Below, piece by piece: positions 24,928 through 36,555 of a stretch of 64,000 nt of DNA. The stretch covers positions 754,001 through 818,000 of the forward strand of contig JAPWDM010000008.1 of NCBI GenBank assembly GCA_035578155.1. Reading direction: 5' to 3'. Every line of letters starts with the position of its first letter. Position 1 is the first letter of the stretch. Origin of the DNA: Brachynemurus nebulosus (Eukaryota > Arthropoda > Insecta > Neuroptera > Myrmeleontidae). The notes beneath the pieces were generated by a model, which saw only the letters and a list, made by a program, of their open reading frames with translations, did not search any database and was not told the origin of the DNA. The position numbers were made by a program, and so were the translations under genes.

Positions 24928-25132
24928 CAGTGGACTTTCGGAGATTGTCCAATCGCAAATTGTCCATATTTCAGTGTTAGGGATTTAAACATCGTATGTT
25001 TACGTCACACGAACATTGTATTCACAAAAATTGTGTGTTTGCAGTATTCGTGTGACGTAAACGTGCGATGTTTAAATCCCTATCATTGCAATATTGACAA
25101 TTTTTGATTGGACAATCTCCGAAAGTCCACTG
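24928..25132. mobile_element. Palindromic MITE, 205 bp
   Basis: The ends CAGTGGACTTTCGGAGATTG and its inverse are flanked by TA (24926-24927, 25133-25134). The interior is also inverted through GGGATTTAAACATCG and TTTACGTCACACGAA, so almost the whole element folds back. It inserted into the 24440 repeat, which makes it younger than that repeat. Confidence 0.85.
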
Positions 25133-25134
25133 TA

Positions 25135-25812
25135 TTTTAGTTTGTAACCAAATGATTATGGATCATTATCTTGGTATACTTTATTTGTTGGAAGACCACT
25201 TGTCATTTTATTGTTAATTATTTCGTTTTGATTAATATTTAGAATTTTTCAGGATATAAAATAAAATACATTTTTCATAGAATAAGACTGTTTATTTTTT
25301 CCGGCAAACATCGAAATTACAGTATGTCGACGTGTTCTACAATTTTCCCTCGGTGCCATTACCGGATTTCATAGATTTTTCAATTTTTCTTCTTTCCTGA
25401 TAATAAGTTGAACGTAAAAATCGCATTTTACATTTGACTTCTGGTACACCTGATATGATCATTGCTTTTACTTTTATAGGACGTTCCCCACATGGCTCTA
25501 TTTTTAAATAAGGGAGATTTTGTATTCCACAGGCATTCAAAATTTCTAAATTCCTAAATAAATTTTATTCTTGTTTCCTTTGGACTTTTCTGTCATTTTT
25601 ATTTAACCTATAAAATAATTTCCATTTAAAATTATACTTATTTTTAATAATTACATAATATGAAGTACTTACTTGATACATTTCAGGATGATACATTTTA
25701 GTTATAAATCCATATCAATACCAAAAATTGAATAAAAATTAATAAAATTTGCCAAGTTAAACAGCTGAAATTCTAAATTTCTAATTTGGCCATTTTTGCA
25801 TTTATGCTAAAA
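25135..25812. other. Non-coding stretch, nothing recognised
   Basis: No convincing gene. A 67-codon minus-strand frame at 25337-25540 has no motif I can name. Confidence 0.35.
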
Positions 25813-25814
25813 TA

Positions 25815-26121
25815 GAGTCCTTATAATAAATAGAGTCATGACATGTGGTGAACACTGATTGGTTCCGGCATTTTCTGTCTAACGTTGGGTTAAAGAAATT
25901 GAAAATAAGTTAAAAAATATTTAACAAAAACCATTTAGTTTAACCTAGAAAGAATAATTAAATTAATTTTTTTTAATTGTTCATAAATTCATAACCTATT
26001 AACAATAATTATGTACTCAAAAATATTTACACAAACATGTGATAATTTATTTCGAAGCTTCCCGCTCTGTTTTGGAAAGAATATGGATGACATGTCACAA
26101 CTCTATTTATTATAGGGACTC
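25815..26121. mobile_element. TIR MITE, 307 bp
   Basis: The 30-bp termini GAGTCCYTATAATAAATAGA and onward are inverted with three mismatches. TA flanks both ends (25813-25814, 26122-26123). There is no coding. Confidence 0.8.
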
Positions 26122-26379
26122 TACGTAAACCTATACGGTAAAGCCATCTATTTTGCATAAATACAATTACCGCTTACTTACTTTCCGTAATTATCAGACT
26201 GTTTGACCTAGGCGCTCTTAAACTCATCAAAACTTACTTAAATAAATCATTTTTAAGCGCGAAAGTTGTAAAATTTGAAAAAAAAAAAACTTTAGATAAA
26301 AATTTTAATTTTTTTATTTTTTGTTCCTGTTGCTTTATTGAATAATTTTTATCAACAAATAAGTATACTATTCCATTTA

Positions 26380-26545
26380 AAAAAAGGTAAGTTTGTATCA
26401 TAGCTCGAAAACCATAAGAGCAATAAAACTCCTGATTATCGCAATTGGTTGCCCCCGTCGATATCTACAACTCTTATTTGAACAATTTTTCGATTAAATC
26501 AACGGTTTGGCTGTAATAAAAATGGCAACTCCCGAAAAACTCACC

Positions 26546-26548
<3 letters not shown>
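26380..26548 (-). mobile_element. Single terminus of the 11201-11988 TIR family
   Basis: TTTGTATCATAG, AATCAACGGTTTGGCTGTAA and GGCAACTCCCGAAAAACTCA match the right end of the 788-bp element. The opposite end is missing; a (TA)n run begins at the terminus. Confidence 0.65.

Positions 26549-26603
<55 letters not shown>
26549..26603. repeat. (TA)n microsatellite
   Basis: A TA run that starts exactly at a transposon terminus ending CCCTG. Confidence 0.9.
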
Positions 26604-26607
<4 letters not shown>

Positions 26608-26730
26608 CATTTTTTTTCTACATATTCGTGTTTTACGGGTCCGAAAACGGATAGCGCCCCTACTGTCGCCTCTCGCCGTTCTTGTCGTATAGACTGTATA
26701 AGTCTAATTTTTTCAAGGAAAAATTCGGCT

Positions 26731-27066
26731 AATAAAAGTTGCGATTACTTCAGTGTATGTGCATATATTTTGACGGAAATCGGTCTGATTGAAAGTGTAT
26801 ATAAAGTACATTCAATGGCACATGTAATCATTTTTCAATTATTGTTAGATTCTGAAAAAATTGATAAAATATTTTGGGGAATCCCCATTTTGTGACCTTG
26901 AACGCAACTTTGAATAATTACAACTCCGACAAAATAAAAGATAATTCAATAATATTCGAGTTCGTAACTCAACACCACTTAAACTTATTATATACAAAGG
27001 GAAATTAAATTTGGCGAACATGCCATTTTTGGGTGATCGACTTGTTACATGGAATTGCTCAGTAGA
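26731..27066 (-). repeat. Inverted partner of 22968-23305
   Basis: See the partner. The copy here differs at scattered positions but keeps the full order. Confidence 0.75.
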
Positions 27067-27092
27067 TTTGAAGATATTCAATGATTTAGACA

Positions 27093-27436
27093 AGTGATTC
27101 TCAAAGTGCGGATCGCCAAGACTATTTGAGACAGTGGCGTAGTGAACATAACTGGCGCCCGGGGCACGACACTTTATTGGCGCCCCTCATTCCTACCAAA
27201 AACACGTATAGTTAATATTTGGCACCTCTTTGGTACACATTTGGCGCCCTTCTGCAAGTCGAGCCCGGTGCATGATAGACCCCCTTGCACCCCCGTCGCT
27301 ACGCCTCTGATTTGAGAGGGTCACAGAAACAATTGATGGCAGATTACATACCCATTTTCTACATATTTTTTGGGGTCTTTTGAAATTTTTGAGTGCAAAA
27401 AAGGGTGTCGCGGACCAAAAAGTTTGAGAACCACCG
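27093..27436. mobile_element. hAT-like MITE remnant (outer)
   Basis: The ends GTGATTCTCAAAGTGCGGAT and GGACCAAAAAGTTTGAGAAC are of the common hAT terminal type (CAGTGGTTCTCAAACT). The element is interrupted by the 27132-27309 insertion. Confidence 0.65.
27132..27309. mobile_element. hAT-like MITE nested in another hAT-like MITE
   Basis: The ends CAGTGGCGTAGTG and CGCTACGCCTCTG form the TIR. An 8-bp direct duplication ATTTGAGA lies at 27124-27131 and 27310-27317, the hallmark of hAT insertion. Same family as 43298-43667. Confidence 0.85.
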
Positions 27437-28080
27437 AGCTAGACGTCAACAAGAAGGGTGAGGGTGTAGCGGATTGTAGTCCGGAGGCCCCGATCTGAAT
27501 AGGGTGTCCCGAGACACTGATAGGAAGCCCGCGGAAAAATTTGTAAAAAAAAATTTTTTAAATCTATTTCCTACCAAGACTGGATGCAACCAAACCTCTT
27601 CTTTGTAGTGTCCAACAGTAGGTAGTAAGGAGTTCGAAGCCCCACCATAATGGTTTTTCGCCTTTTAGCCGCGGAACCCTAAAAATAACGAAGCAGGAAA
27701 TCATTGTTCTAGGAAGGCACACCATAAAAATTCGTTTCTCTTAGTTGCAAGAATACATATATTTTATCTGTTATCTTGAGTTACAATCAACCTATACGCA
27801 AAAAGATTTGAAACGAATATACAAGGTAAATACCTACTCCCCAATCCCTTTATTGTTTTGTGTTTCCGAACATGGCCGCTAGTGTAGCAGCAGTGCTTTC
27901 TACAAATCCCTTTGATCTTTACACAATCATGACAAAATAAATCAGTTGCGTTCAAGTGTATAGAAGAAAATGTCTGTATAGATATCGGATATTAATTTCC
28001 CAGTATTTCCCGGTTTTTGCATCTAGATAGAAGCCATGACGGCTGTAAACAAACATGTTTTGTTCTATATGCGCATTTTT
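27437..28080. other. Non-coding stretch, nothing recognised
   Basis: Mixed composition with a somewhat GC-richer 27440-27680. No open frame with a recognisable motif. Confidence 0.35.
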
Positions 28081-28172
28081 TAGCGAAATTCAGCTATTAC
28101 AGCCACTGTCATGACGCGACTCGAACAACGGTCTGTGGCAGAAATTTGTTTTGAGGTCCCTAGAAACCGAAA
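28081..28172 (-). repeat. Helentron-like family, right-end fragment
   Basis: Matches the right end in reverse: the TAGCGAA terminus, the GTCATGACGCGACT block, and GAAATTTGTTTTGAGGTCCC. The (TA)n core and left half are absent. A TATACAGGGGGTGGG terminus follows. Confidence 0.75.
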
Positions 28173-28454
28173 TATATATACAGGGGGTGGGCCATTTTAA
28201 TCTATGCATCTAAATATAATACAAAAGTTGTTAGGTACGAAGGGGGACATTAAATGGTGACCTTAAATTTTATCTTGACCCTCATTTTCAAGGTCATTTT
28301 GAGATCAAGTCGTATTTTTCAAATGGAATTTTTGTTTCGGATTCTGAAAGAGCTTGAAATTTCACGTCGAAAATGCTATAAACGAATTTTTTTATTATTG
28401 GCTTTAAGAGGTGTTTGCTATGAAAAAAATTTTTGAAGTGAAAACTTCTTTAGC

Positions 28455-28680
28455 GGCGTTGTACACTTTTTTTGTAATGGGTAAAAAATGTTAAACTCGC
28501 GTCAGGTCACGTGACCTGATCGAAAATTCGTAAGACCTGATCAAAAATTCGTAAGACGGATGGAAAGTAGACAGTCAGTAGAGCAGACAATAAACTGCGG
28601 TGTACACTTTTTTTGTAATGGGTAAAAAATATCAAACTGGCGTCAGGACACATGACCTGATCGAAAATTCGTAAGACGAC
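28455..28680 (+). repeat. Tandem 145-bp repeat with an E-box palindrome
   Basis: The word GTACACTTTTTTTGTAATGG occurs at 28457 and 28602. Each unit continues into GTCAGG-CA-RTGACCTGATC and AAAATTCGTAAGAC. Unit 1 has the perfect 18-bp palindrome TCAGGTCACGTGACCTGA at 28502-28519; unit 2 carries a mutated version. Confidence 0.7.
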
Positions 28681-29406
28681 AGTACATAACAGTAGACAGT
28701 AGTACAGAATACAGAACGAACGTCAGTATCTCTATACTACTGAAACCAGTGTAACGCGAAAGGACAGATAGATATATACGAGTTTACTCCAATAGCACTA
28801 ATTTTAAGCCCTATCTCATTAAACATTAATTTTAGAATAGAGATAAAAAATTTTTAAAAAGAGATTCTTGTAGGGATTACCGTAGAGAACATTTGTGCAA
28901 AATGTGAACTCCCGGAAATGTTTTTTTATATTGTTTAAACAATATTGAAAATTCATAAATAGCGTTTTTTGAGCTTTCACCGCTTACGTAGCGAAAACGG
29001 TGATAGATACAAAAAAAAGTGTTAAGACCTTTTTTGTAGAGAATCGAATTCTCTACAAAAAAGTCAGCGAGAGCACCTGTCTATCTTGTACAGGTGAAAA
29101 GATACAGCGCTCCAAACGCGCACTCAAAAGTCCACTTTTTCTAGCGTTCCGGCAGGGTGTGCCGTGTACGATAGCGCAATAAATAAATACTGTATTCTAC
29201 CACATAAATGATAGTACTTTTATGCTGATAATTAAAGCAATTCGTGCAAAATTATTCCCTAACCATTCCAAAATATCAAAAATGCACAACGTTAATATTC
29301 AAGTTTTCACTTCTGCCGGCACTCCCAGAGTGCAACCCGTCGTTTTTTTTTAAAAACAGAGTGAAATACGTTTTATTTATAAATATGTTGGAGCAAATAA
29401 ATAAAA
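28681..29406. other. Non-coding stretch with one stem-loop
   Basis: No gene. At 29029-29061 the arms TTTTTTGTAGAGAAT and ATTCTCTACAAAAAA form a perfect 15-bp stem. Confidence 0.45.
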
Positions 29407-29409
29407 TAT

Positions 29410-30027
29410 GGGTAAGTTCAAAAATATAAACTTTACCGCATCGATGCAGCATCATAACGTTTCTGATGCGTCTAAGACTGCATGATGCGATGCTGATGCT
29501 CTCTTGAAATTTGATGCACGTTAGATATTTTTGAATGGGATATTGGCATCATGATGCATGTAGCATAATAGGCACACAATGTAGCCAATGTAGCATGATG
29601 GACTATAGATAATATAGTAATACAGTCCTTGTATAGGTATATTATCTTTGAATTTCAACTTGAACTTAGTTGAAATAAAAAATATTGAAATTATTTGAAT
29701 AAAACATATTACATACCTATTTTAAGTGCAACATCTATTCAAATAGTTTAAACAATTTTAATCAAAGGTAAATACATAATCTTTTTCAACAGTTTCTTTT
29801 TTTTCGGAATTATTCCTGTTGGTGTTAATACTTACATAATATGGCAAGTAGTTATAATTCTACACATGACAAGCATCTTGGACACGCATCACCAAATTTC
29901 TTGATGCATTGTTTTGACGCATCAGATGCAAAAATGAACTTTTGATTTTTCGTTGTGATGCGTCTGATGCGTTTTTGAACTTTTGACTCTGCCTCATGCA
30001 AGCAGTGATGCATTTTTGAACTTACCC
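29410..30027. mobile_element. TIR element rich in GATGC words
   Basis: The ends GGGTAAGTTCAAAAAT and ATTTTTGAACTTACCC are inverted, with TAT on both sides (29407-29409, 30028-30030). A 3-bp duplication would fit PIF/Harbinger-type elements. About sixteen GATGC or GCATC words sit in two clusters near the two ends. There is no coding. Confidence 0.65.
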
Positions 30028-30030
30028 TAT

Positions 30031-31150
30031 ATTTCACTGTTTTAAAAAAAAAAAAAGAATTTTATTATACATTCCAACAAAACCAAAACTGGAAAAAAAA
30101 TTTTTAAAAATTTTTATCAAATTCAATATTATTGTTAAAACAATATTAGATATTTAGAATTATTTTTATTACATTGTAAATAATTATTTGTATTTGTAGC
30201 CACTGAAAAAGGCCTGAAAAATACCGAAAAATTTTTGGAAGAAATAAAGAAACAGTTTATTCTACGGAAGAATGTCGGAGTATTATTTCTAATCCTTCAT
30301 CTCCTTTGATAAATTAGTAACAAATTATTTGGGAATTTAGATTTAAAAAATTTTCAAATTATCACATTATCCCAAAAAAACCATATTACATTTCTTATAA
30401 AAACAATCAATTTTGCGTCAAGGGCCGTTTTCCCTATCTTACCCGGCTATGCCCTTTCACCCGTCTCACCCCGTTACCTGCTTCAAGAAAAATGCCTACA
30501 AACTGGCTTTACGCTTTATCTAGTAGTATCTACCAACCGAATGCTTTTTTTTTTTGGTTAATAGCTATTAAATTTTGAAAAATGCAATAAATAAAAAACT
30601 GATTTTATTTAAAAAAGAAAATACGCCTGTTGCAGCATCCTGCGTCACATAGCGATTTTTGCGGGGCTTACCGGGGATCGGTATCATAGTGGCAAGACGC
30701 CTGAGTAACTAATAATCAAGAGATCCAAGGTTCGAGTCCCAACCGATCCAGTTTGATATTTTTTCCGTCACCGCGCGATTTTTAATTAAACAACTTGAAA
30801 TATTTCGACAATATTTATTCTACAAAGAGAGAGAAAAAGTATAAAAAATTATTTTCCATTGCTATTTTGAGTTTTGAAGCCACGACAATTCGGTGTGAAC
30901 GAAATACATACCAGCAAAGTCCGAATTTTTTCATAATATACATATATGTAGACAGAACCCTACAATAGTAATAACAATACTAACAATATCCGTGCCGCCT
31001 CTCCCCTCACCGTATCCCGGGCGTGTCCCGTATCCCGGTGTATGCTAACTCATTCTCTCGTCCCCCTAATTCAAATATTATTATTACAGCAATTAAATTT
31101 TATGATCTCATACGAGAGCAGCGAAAGGTGAATCTCATACGAGAGCACTA
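30031..31150. other. Spacer with repeat fragments and a tRNA-like sequence
   Basis: Holds a block (30461-30530) repeated at 51929-51998, a 35-bp left-end fragment of the Helentron-like family (30621-30655), and the tRNA-like sequence at 30675. No protein gene. Confidence 0.5.
30675..30750 (+). ncRNA. tRNA-like sequence (pseudo-tRNA or SINE head)
   Basis: The acceptor arms GGATCGG and CCGATCC pair fully, followed by A. T8-A9 and a TTCGAGT T-loop are present. The anticodon arm does not pair. Related to 39353-39423, including the trailing GTTT, so more likely a dispersed tRNA-derived repeat than a working tRNA. Confidence 0.45.
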
Positions 31151-31152
31151 TA

Positions 31153-32233
31153 CAGCAATCCCCCGAAGAACACGATTAATTGGTTCCGTGTTCTTTGAAA
31201 CCGTGTAGTTCGAGACCACCAAAAGATAGGCATTTTTTATTACAAGTGTGAAAATAAAAAAATATAAAAAAAACCTTCCGTTTAATTTGCAAGTTGTGGG
31301 TATTCCAAACATATTGGGACTGTTAAAACCTACTTTTCGTTATCGAAAATTATCGATAACGGACTACTTATCATAAATTGGTTATAATTGTTTAATTTAA
31401 ACTCTATTAGTCCCTCTGATTTGGTTACAAATAGAACACTTTCGAAAATATTAGTTTTCGATACTTTTCGTAAAGTTACGAAAAATATCGAAAACTTATT
31501 TTTTCGAAAATATGCTATTGGTGACTAAATCAATGGAGCTAACAGAGCCTAAAGAAACCAGTTATAACCAATCTATGATACGTTACGTCGTATCGATAAT
31601 TTTCGATAACGAAAAGTAGGTTTTGACAGTCTCAATATGTTCGGAATACCCATAACTTGCTTCGCTTAAGCCTTCAAAAATTTCGTTATTTTTTCGCTAC
31701 GACGCATCGTTTACGAGATATTTACGATCAAAAGTTTACGTCTACGTTTACGTAAACTTTTGATCGTAAATATCTCGTAAACGGTGCGTCGTAGCGAAAA
31801 AATAACGAAATTTTTGAAGGCTTAAGCAAAGCAAGTTATGGGTATTCCGAACATATTGAGACTGTCAAAACCTACTTTTCGTTATCGAAAATTATCGATG
31901 TCGAAAATAACATTTTCAAAATTTAAATATGTAAATTTCTACATATTCTTTATCATTTCTATTATAAAATTCTCAAAAATTTTAGTAGTTTTTATTTCCA
32001 GCATTTTTTTTTTATAATGGCAAATTCAATTTACACGATTTTTATTCGTGTAAATCGAATCCACGTGTGATATACATATTCGCGTACATTGAGGACTGAT
32101 GTAACTTTATATCAAATATATAATATATGTACTTAAAAATCGTGTTGTTTGAAACCGTGTAATTCGGGGGAAGGGTACCCGTGTTCTTTGAGACCCGTGT
32201 TCTTCGAGTACCGTGTTCTTCGGGGGATGCCTG
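31153..32233. mobile_element. Composite palindromic TIR element, 1.08 kb
   Basis: The ends CAGCAATCCCCCGAAGAACA and its inverse (two mismatches) are flanked by TA. Inside are two separate palindrome centres, near 31480 (CTTTTCGTAAAGTTACG) and near 31745 (AGTTTACGTCTACGTTTACG). The same arm therefore occurs three times in alternating orientation. The right end repeats CCGTGTTCTTYGAG about three times. There is no transposase. Confidence 0.8.
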
Positions 32234-32235
32234 TA

Positions 32236-33656
32236 CAGAGTTGAGTGAGCCAACACTATAGTGTTGACGATTGTGTTTATTATCGCAGACGAACGGACAG
32301 ACGGGCCGACAGACAAACAGACCGACAGACAAAGAGACAGACCGACAGAGGCACATAGAAATAAGCAATGATAGTGTGAGATTATATATACGTACTTAAG
32401 TACATTTCGTTTTTATTTAAAATTGCCAATATTTTTCACAATACATTGGACCCTCGGGTTCTACCGGTCGGTCCATTATTATCATCGCAACAGCAGGAAT
32501 TGGAGCCAACTGAGCTAGAGTACAGCTCATATACATTCGCAATTCATTTTATAGTTAAAATAATAAATTGTCAGATATAATTATGTAGATGAAATGAAGT
32601 TTGGAATTGATCAGAGTGCTACTACAGGGGAACATACCGTCATGTTTTTATTTCCTGTAGAATGTGTAAGGGGGACTGTTATCGGATATTATACAGGGTG
32701 TTTCTCATCGTTATCCGTGATTGATACAGTTTCGGTTAAATTATAACTAAAAAAAAATCTATACACATAATAAAACTGTAACGAGACCGTTTCGGTACAT
32801 GGAATATTTTTTGACGATTGCACTGGTAGGTACTGTAAATTTTTGTCCGTCTGTCAGTCTGTTCAAGCATCACGCAAAAACTACTGGTCGGATTTTGATG
32901 AAATTTGGTGTGATGATAACTTATTACCTGGGTCAATATCTAAGATACTTTTTACGCCGGGAAAATGTTTCATTCCCACGGGAAAATAGAAAAACCATTT
33001 GGAGCATGTGTATGCATTACACAAAACGATTGTTCTACGAAATGCTTTATAACTAATTCTATTATACTTATATACTTTTCATTAATTTTATGCGCGAACG
33101 ACGACGCGGGTACAGGTAGTTATAAATATTTTTATTGAATATTTCTATGACTCTCGATTTTCGAGTTATGACAATGTCGAATTTTTAATTTTTCTTATGG
33201 AATATGTGAAATAGATTTTGATACAATTATTGGACATCATTTCGCACCTTTCTATTGATGTACCATAATATGTCGTCTCTAGCTTCGAAGATGATCTCGA
33301 AAACTTAAAAAAAAAACAACTGTATATTGGCTTAGAAATAACTAAATTGCCTAGCAAATAAAACTAATCAGTTAACAAAATTGAATGTCAAAGAATAATT
33401 TACTTAATGGAAATTGCGTTTTAGAGATTAATTGAAGTTTTTTCTTCAATTTTGGCAACGAAATTTGAGCCGATACTGTAGGATCTCAATATGTTTACGA
33501 ATTTTTACATTTTTAATGGCAGTAGACTCAATTTTTTTCATTAAAAGTTATCGAATAACATTCGAGTTGATTTCTTGATCTAAATTTCGAAAAAAATTTT
33601 CAACATAGAATTTTTTTCAAGGTTGTTATAAAAAAAAAATACCGTATAGTTTTTAC
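32236..33656. other. Non-coding stretch
   Basis: Contains a GACAGAC-rich simple repeat (32292-32358), a transposon-like terminus at 32691 (TATACAGGGTG), and a TTTTGATGAAATTTGGTGTG phrase near 32895 typical of insect repeats. No gene. Confidence 0.4.
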
Positions 33657-33829
33657 CAGTAAGAAATTATTTCCTCATTCCACCAAATTTTTTTTGTGTG
33701 AATGAAGCGGAAAAATCACATAGAGAAGGTTTTTTTTTATTTACAATTACTCTATATCAACTAGTTTCCGAGAAAATCGTACTTTTGTAAATGGAAATTC
33801 GCTATGTTTTGCAGGATGCTGCGACAGGG
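33657..33829 (-). repeat. Helentron-like family, left-half fragment
   Basis: Reverse-oriented left half ending in TGCAGGATGCTGCGACAGGG then GTAT. It faces a plus-oriented fragment starting near 33940. Confidence 0.7.
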
Positions 33830-33939
33830 GTATTTTAAATGAATATTGAAGCATCAACACAAAAAGTACTTGGCTCCATTTTTAGAGATATCTCCATAAA
33901 ATAATATAAATCGACTTTTTTTTCTTATTTTCTCAAAAA

Positions 33940-34221
33940 TTAGCTAACCTAGAATAATAGTTGAAAAACCTTTTTTAATGGATTTTTTTCTGTCTTTGCA
34001 ATAGTGTAAAAAAAGCAAATTTTGGCAAAAAACAAATTTTTTGCAAGAACAAAAACTATGTTCTTGACATCCGACAGGTCTGGCTTAAGAACTCATCCAA
34101 GATTTTTGGACTTCCAACGTTCTCACTAAATTTCGTAAACCTAGAAAGTTTTGCTAGAGAGTTATTTTATACATAATAGACCTACTGTAATAGCTGAATT
34201 TCCATTCTGGAAATTCGCTAA
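33940..34221 (+). repeat. Helentron-like family copy lacking the (TA)n core
   Basis: Carries TTGCAAGAACAAAAACTATG, the CCAACGTTCTCACTAAATTT block and the terminal CATTCTGGAAATTCGCTAA. The core and part of the right half are deleted. Confidence 0.7.
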
Positions 34222-36555
34222 AAAAATTTCAGCCAAATCGCCGACCCCAAGATTGTGCCGTCCCCTTGTAAGTACTACTACGAAGAGAAGTCCTTGGGAG
34301 ATCAAGAAGATCAAGAATTTACTAGGAGATTCCCAGGGGGAGATTTAATTTACTACGAAATTAAAAATCTGAAATAACTACGGAACTCTACGTGACCACG
34401 AAACCCACTTGACTACGGAACCCGAATTTGATGCGTGTCCAACACGCATTTGGTAATTTTTTTTTTTTTAGTTAGAAAAACACGTGGTAAAAATTCACAA
34501 CATAATTTTTAGCTATTTTTTGAGAAAGAATGTCAAAAGTTATTGTCCGTGCAGTTTTGATAATTGAAAATTTGAAATCATTAAATTATTTAGTTAGTTA
34601 TTCAGCACATTCTTTTGGAATGTCAGCATGAATGTGTGTAGACATCCATCCAAATTATTGTTGAAAATAAAGAATTTTTTTGATAGACAAAAAAGTTGCT
34701 TAATTTTGAAACAATTTTGAAATCTTTTTTGAAAAGCAACTGAGTTAGCGAAGCATAAAACAATAGAAGGTAAAAAAATTGTCAATTATTTTTATTATAT
34801 GCTTGAAATAAGCAAAATGTTTCTTTTTTTTTTTGCTTACAATAATTTCGTTAGCAATTATTTTTTAAATTTTACTTCGTTGGCCAGTTAATTGAACCTT
34901 GGTGTTGTGATATAGTTAGTTATTAACCTTACACCTAATTAGGTAAGGTTGAAATTTTGTAATAATAATAATGATAATAAAATATTTTAATAATTAATTA
35001 ACATTTGAAAGATTTGTCTTTCTCACAATTTCGATTCTCGCGTAGAAAAAACATTTCACTCGTGGAGTTCCAAATTCTTGCTGTGCCAATCGAAAGCGCC
35101 AGTGCTTAAGAAGGCGAAATCGCTTGACCACTTTGAAAGTACAGTAGAATTTCGATTGATCGTCACTCGAATATCCCCTTAAAATAATTGGGACCTTTTT
35201 CATATATGTATACCTTTCGTCTTAGCTTCATCAATTTTCATAAGCAAAGCGATAATTCCAGAATCACTGACCAAAATATGTTCCATATACAGAATTAATT
35301 TGGGCCTGATTTACATTAGTTTAGATACCAACATGCGTACTTACCAAACCAAATTTTCTCCAAAAATTACACTAACGAGCAAACAAAGCTCATTTCCGTT
35401 TCTATTTTATGCTTCCTTCCTACGTAGCTACGGCGAAGGGGGCGAAAATGTAAAAATATTCAACAATATTCGCCGCTGGGCCCATATCCTGTATCAATAC
35501 AAGCATATATATACATATAGTTCATTAATAATTAATATGTACTTAATTATTTATCAAGTAAAAAATATATTTGTAATAGCGGAAGTCTCGGGAGAGGCTC
35601 CCGTATTTATCGATCGCTCAATCTAAACACAGACAGACGGACGGATGGACGTACAGACTGACAGTGAATAAGTGAAGTTGTTGTCATGATGTTACTCGAT
35701 TTGGTCTTCAACTGCAGCGCAGAAGCAACTGTTGTAAAAACAATTAAAATTCTTGCCAATGTAATGTACATACCATCTGTTATAGTTCTGTGACGCGGAC
35801 AATTATTCTAGTTGCAATAACAAAAGACAAATATGTCACACAGTACACATCTAGTAGTAGTCTGATATAGAATAGCACAAAACAATTGTTTATATGTATT
35901 ACTTTAAAATTCCATGAAATTACATTTTATTATTCGCGTGAAAAAGAACGAGTTATGTATTACTGTTTTTTTTTCTTTGCTTTAATGCTTTTTTTTGAAA
36001 TTCTTGTTAATAACTTTGTTATAGACTTGTTATTTATGGGCTGCTGCCTGCCCTGAATTATCACCAGGTATCGGATTTCTTTCGGATCAGACAGTTTCGT
36101 CTTTAGCATAATTATGCAGGTATACATATTGCACTCAATGTGACTAAAAGTTCAAAATATTTTCATAAAAACAACGTACACAAGTTACATACACACACAT
36201 ACATATGTGTATCAAAATATTTTTTATACGTATTTTATGTAAACATCCTTTTTTTTCTTTTATTTATTACCTGCACAATTGAAAAGTGCCACTGTTAATT
36301 TTAATTGACTAACAAAAGTATTTTTGTCTATATTATGTACACCACAAATCCAATTTTACGTAGTGGTCGGTGCAAATTTAAGGGGAAGTACGTAAAATCG
36401 GAAGATCAGGGGCGTCGGTAAACTTTTTTTTCAGGGGTTGGTAAATATTTACCAATCTGAATTTATTTAAAACAATATTATATCTTAAGAGACAATTTAC
36501 ACCTAAAATTCGGTTGTGTAGACAAAGGAAATCGAATGTTATACTAATGAATATG
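34222..36555. other. Non-coding stretch
   Basis: 34378-34462 repeats the CTACGGAACCC...GCGTGTCCAACACGC motif. 35628-35668 is GACAGACGGACGG-rich. A 108-codon plus-strand frame (35300-35626) has no family signature. No supported gene. Confidence 0.4.

Noticed and set aside
32292..32358. GACAGACGG-type tracts as regulatory clusters (also 35628, 49494)
   Set aside because: Better explained as simple tetranucleotide repeats, which recur in other repeats of this window.
35300..35626. 108-codon plus-strand frame
   Set aside because: No recognisable family, no splice or start context, and composition like the surroundings.
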